A stretch of 13,522 nt of DNA, taken from positions 1 through 13,522 of the forward strand of contig JAGDAE010000247.1 in the NCBI GenBank assembly GCA_017959645.1. The letters run 5' to 3'. This document shows, piece by piece, positions 11,651 through 13,522 of this stretch. This stretch comes from Kiritimatiellia bacterium (GTDB lineage Bacteria > Verrucomicrobiota > Kiritimatiellia > RFP12 > UBA1067). The notes under the pieces were generated by a model that ran no database searches, was not told where the DNA came from, and worked only from the letters and a program-made list of their open reading frames with translations. Positions within the stretch are counted from its first letter, which is position 1. Each line of letters begins with the position of its first letter. The translations under genes were made by a program, and so were the position numbers.

Positions 11651-13522
11651 TTACTTCTTGAGCTCGGCGGTCACGTCGGCGAGAACCTGGCGAAGCGCTG
11701 CGGGGACGCGTCTGGCGGTCTTCGAGCGCACTGCCGTATCCTTCGACGCCTTGGCGTCGTACTCGTCGTAGCTGGCGCCGATCGTCTCGATCTCCTTGAC
11801 CCACCCGGCCTTGTCGACCTTGAGGATCTCCTCGAGGAACTTCGGGTTCACCGTATCCTTGCCGGTGTTGTTCGCAAGATCGATGTCCTTGGCGAACGGG
11901 AGGTTGCCGATCGCGGTCTTCTTCGCCTGCACCTTGCCCTCGATGCGCTGGCAGATCCACTTGAGCACGCGCGAGTTGTCGCCGAATCCCGGCCACATGA
12001 ACTCGCCCTTGTCGGTCTTGCGGAACCAGTTGACGAAGTAGATCTTGGGCAGCTTCGACGCGTCGGCCGAAGTGCGCTCCATCTCGAGCCAGTGCTGGAA
12101 GTAGTCGGCGACGTTGTAGCCGAAGAACGGCAGCATCGCCATCGGGTCGCGGCGCACCTGCCCGATCTGGTCGGAGATCACGGCCGCGGTCACTTCGGAG
12201 CCCGCCGCCGAGCCCATGAACACGCCGTGGGTCCAGCTCTTGGCCTCGTTCACGAGCGGAATCGTCGAGGGACGGCGCCCGCCGAAGAGTATCGCGTCGA
12301 TCGGAACCCCGGTCGGCTTCTTGTTGTAGATGCCGTTGAAACCGTCCTTGTCGAGAACCGGGCAGTTCACCGCCGGGGCGGTGAAGCGAGAGTTCTTGTG
12401 CGCGGCGACGTACTTGAGCTCCTTGACCTCGGCCTTGGTCATCCCCGGCTTCGGACCCATCCGGCGCTTGTCGTCGACGCAGCGGTAGCACTTCTGTCCC
12501 TTCCAGTCGATGCCCTCGGCCGGCGCGTCGACGCCCATGTCCTCCCACCAGATGTCGCCGTCGGGAGTCAGCACGACGTTGGTGAAGATCGTCCCCTTCT
12601 TGCAACTCTTGAGCGCATTCGGGTTGGAGTCGTTGCTCGTTCCGGGCGCGACGCCGAAGAACCCGTTCTCGGGGTTGATCGCATAGAGTCTGCCGTCGTC
12701 GCCGGGCTTGAGCCACGCGATGTCGTCGCCGATGGTCTGCAGCTTCCAGCCCGGGAGCTTGGGAAGCATCATCGCGAGATTGGTCTTGCCGCAGGCGGAC
12801 GGGAACGCCGCCGTGACGTGATACTGCTTCTTCTCGGGGCTCGTGAGCGTGAGGATGAGCATGTGCTCGGCCATCCAGCCGTTCTCCTTCGCGAGCTTGG
12901 AGGCGATGCGAAGCGCAAAGCACTTCTTGCCGAGGAGCGCATTCCCGCCGTAACCCGAACCGAACGACCATATCTGGCCGTCCTCGGGGAACTGCGTGAT
13001 GTATTTGTCATCGATATTCTTCGCGCAAGGCCATGCGACGTCCTTCTGGCCCTTCTTGAGCGGGGCGCCCACCGAATGGATGCAGGGGATGAAATCGCCG
13101 GACGTGCCGAGGTGCTTGATGACCGCATCGCCGGTCCTCGTCATGATGTTCATGTTGACGACGACGTACGGGGAATCCGTGATCTCTATGCCGTACTGGG
13201 TGATCGGGTTGCCGATCGGGCCCATCGCGTAGGGGATGACGTACATCGTGCGGCCCTTCATGCAGCCCTTGTACGCCTTCTCCATTCTCTTCTTCATCTC
13301 GACCGGATCCATCCAATGGTTGGTGGGACCCGCGTCGATCTCCCTCTTCGAGCAGATGAACGTGCGCCCTTCAACGCGCGCAACGTCGCTCTCGTGCGAA
13401 CGGGCGAGATAGCACTCGGGACGCTTCTTCGCGTTCAGTTTTATGAACTGCCCGTTCTTTACCATCATCGCGCAGATGGCGAGGTGCTCTTCCTTGGTGC
13501 CCTTGACGACAACAATCTTGTC
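11651..13522 (-). CDS. pckG: Phosphoenolpyruvate carboxykinase (GTP), N-terminus outside window
   Basis: Interconverts oxaloacetate and phosphoenolpyruvate with GTP/GDP. 623 codons are visible and the frame is open to the last base, so the true start lies beyond 13522; by alignment with GTP-type enzymes from memory about 30-40 residues are missing. The first visible residues, DKIVVVKGTKEE, fit the family's early region, so the in-frame ATG at 13468 is not the start. Signatures (numbered from the first visible residue): KGRTMYVIPYAMGP (89-102), WSFGSGYGGNALLGKKC (185-201), the GTP-type P-loop FPSACGKTN (240-248) with the active-site cysteine, GDDIAWLKPG (265-274), ENGFFGVAPGTS (285-296) and FGGRRPSTIPLV (413-424). 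An extra, lysine-rich stretch near 345-375 precedes the NSRFTAPA element, and a basic tail (about 590-623) ends in AELKK. In anaerobes this enzyme often fixes CO2 toward oxaloacetate; direction here is unknown. Confidence 0.96.
   Translation of the reverse strand, partial: DKIVVVKGTKEEHLAICAMMVKNGQFIKLNAKKRPECYLARSHESDVARVEGRTFICSKREIDAGPTNHWMDPVEMKKRMEKAYKGCMKGRTMYVIPYAMGPIGNPITQYGIEITDSPYVVVNMNIMTRTGDAVIKHLGTSGDFIPCIHSVGAPLKKGQKDVAWPCAKNIDDKYITQFPEDGQIWSFGSGYGGNALLGKKCFALRIASKLAKENGWMAEHMLILTLTSPEKKQYHVTAAFPSACGKTNLAMMLPKLPGWKLQTIGDDIAWLKPGDDGRLYAINPENGFFGVAPGTSNDSNPNALKSCKKGTIFTNVVLTPDGDIWWEDMGVDAPAEGIDWKGQKCYRCVDDKRRMGPKPGMTKAEVKELKYVAAHKNSRFTAPAVNCPVLDKDGFNGIYNKKPTGVPIDAILFGGRRPSTIPLVNEAKSWTHGVFMGSAAGSEVTAAVISDQIGQVRRDPMAMLPFFGYNVADYFQHWLEMERTSADASKLPKIYFVNWFRKTDKGEFMWPGFGDNSRVLKWICQRIEGKVQAKKTAIGNLPFAKDIDLANNTGKDTVNPKFLEEILKVDKAGWVKEIETIGASYDEYDAKASKDTAVRSKTARRVPAALRQVLADVTAELKK

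Noticed and set aside
9522..11771. 749-codon open frame on the plus strand, antisense to htpG and part of rnhB and pckG
   Set aside because: Its protein is rich in Arg, Leu, His and Asp with no domain, as expected for the reverse complement of a GC-rich coding gene; htpG on the other strand is certain.
11568..12971. Long upstream extension of the htpG frame into pckG
   Set aside because: The upstream text is out-of-frame pckG; AGGAGG precedes the ATG at 11567 and the protein from there matches HtpG end to end.
13466..13468. In-frame ATG as the pckG start
   Set aside because: The frame stays open to base 13522 and the 18 extra codons read as PEPCK sequence, so the start is outside the window.

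Overview
This window is GC-rich bacterial chromosome with dense housekeeping genes, all on the minus strand. No plus-strand gene, tRNA, rRNA, insertion sequence, prophage or CRISPR array was recognised. The gene set, the signal-peptide protein built from fibronectin-like and discoidin-like modules, and the sequence style (short intergenic gaps, divergent argB and folP variants) would fit a free-living or gut-associated bacterium of the PVC superphylum, perhaps the Kiritimatiellota or Verrucomicrobiota. That placement is inference from style and not from a marker gene.

Read in the direction of transcription (high to low coordinates), the window holds three blocks. Block 1 (13522 to 8330): a GTP-type phosphoenolpyruvate carboxykinase (pckG, N-terminus cut by the window edge), then an 83-bp gap with two abutting RNA hairpins, the second covering most of the Shine-Dalgarno of htpG (Hsp90 chaperone); htpG is followed closely by rnhB (ribonuclease HII) and, with a 4-bp ATGA overlap, folP (dihydropteroate synthase, unusually short). 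Block 2 (8299 to 5306): a single-gene unit with its own extended -10 promoter and a very good rho-independent terminator, encoding a 948-residue exported repeat protein. Block 3 (5293 to 422): a tight operon argB-argD-lysS-M20 dipeptidase (overlap 4 bp, gap 1 bp, overlap 4 bp between successive genes) driven by a second promoter with the same 11-bp -10 region; its inferred start point lies only a few bases before the argB start codon.

Block 3 joins two steps of arginine (and possibly lysine) biosynthesis with lysine charging of tRNA and dipeptide hydrolysis, i.e. a basic-amino-acid supply unit. ArgB carries the signature of an arginine-feedback-inhibited kinase. Block 1 groups central carbon metabolism with chaperone, RNA/DNA-hybrid repair and folate synthesis; no shared pathway is evident there.

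The last 421 bases hold no convincing gene but contain two separate clusters of degenerate direct repeats, both with a 22-bp period, plus hairpins just after the dipeptidase stop codon. The most interesting points are these helically phased repeats, the hairpin over the htpG ribosome binding site, the near-leaderless argB promoter, the overlapped terminator/promoter at 8270-8300, the shortened DHPS and the modular secreted protein.
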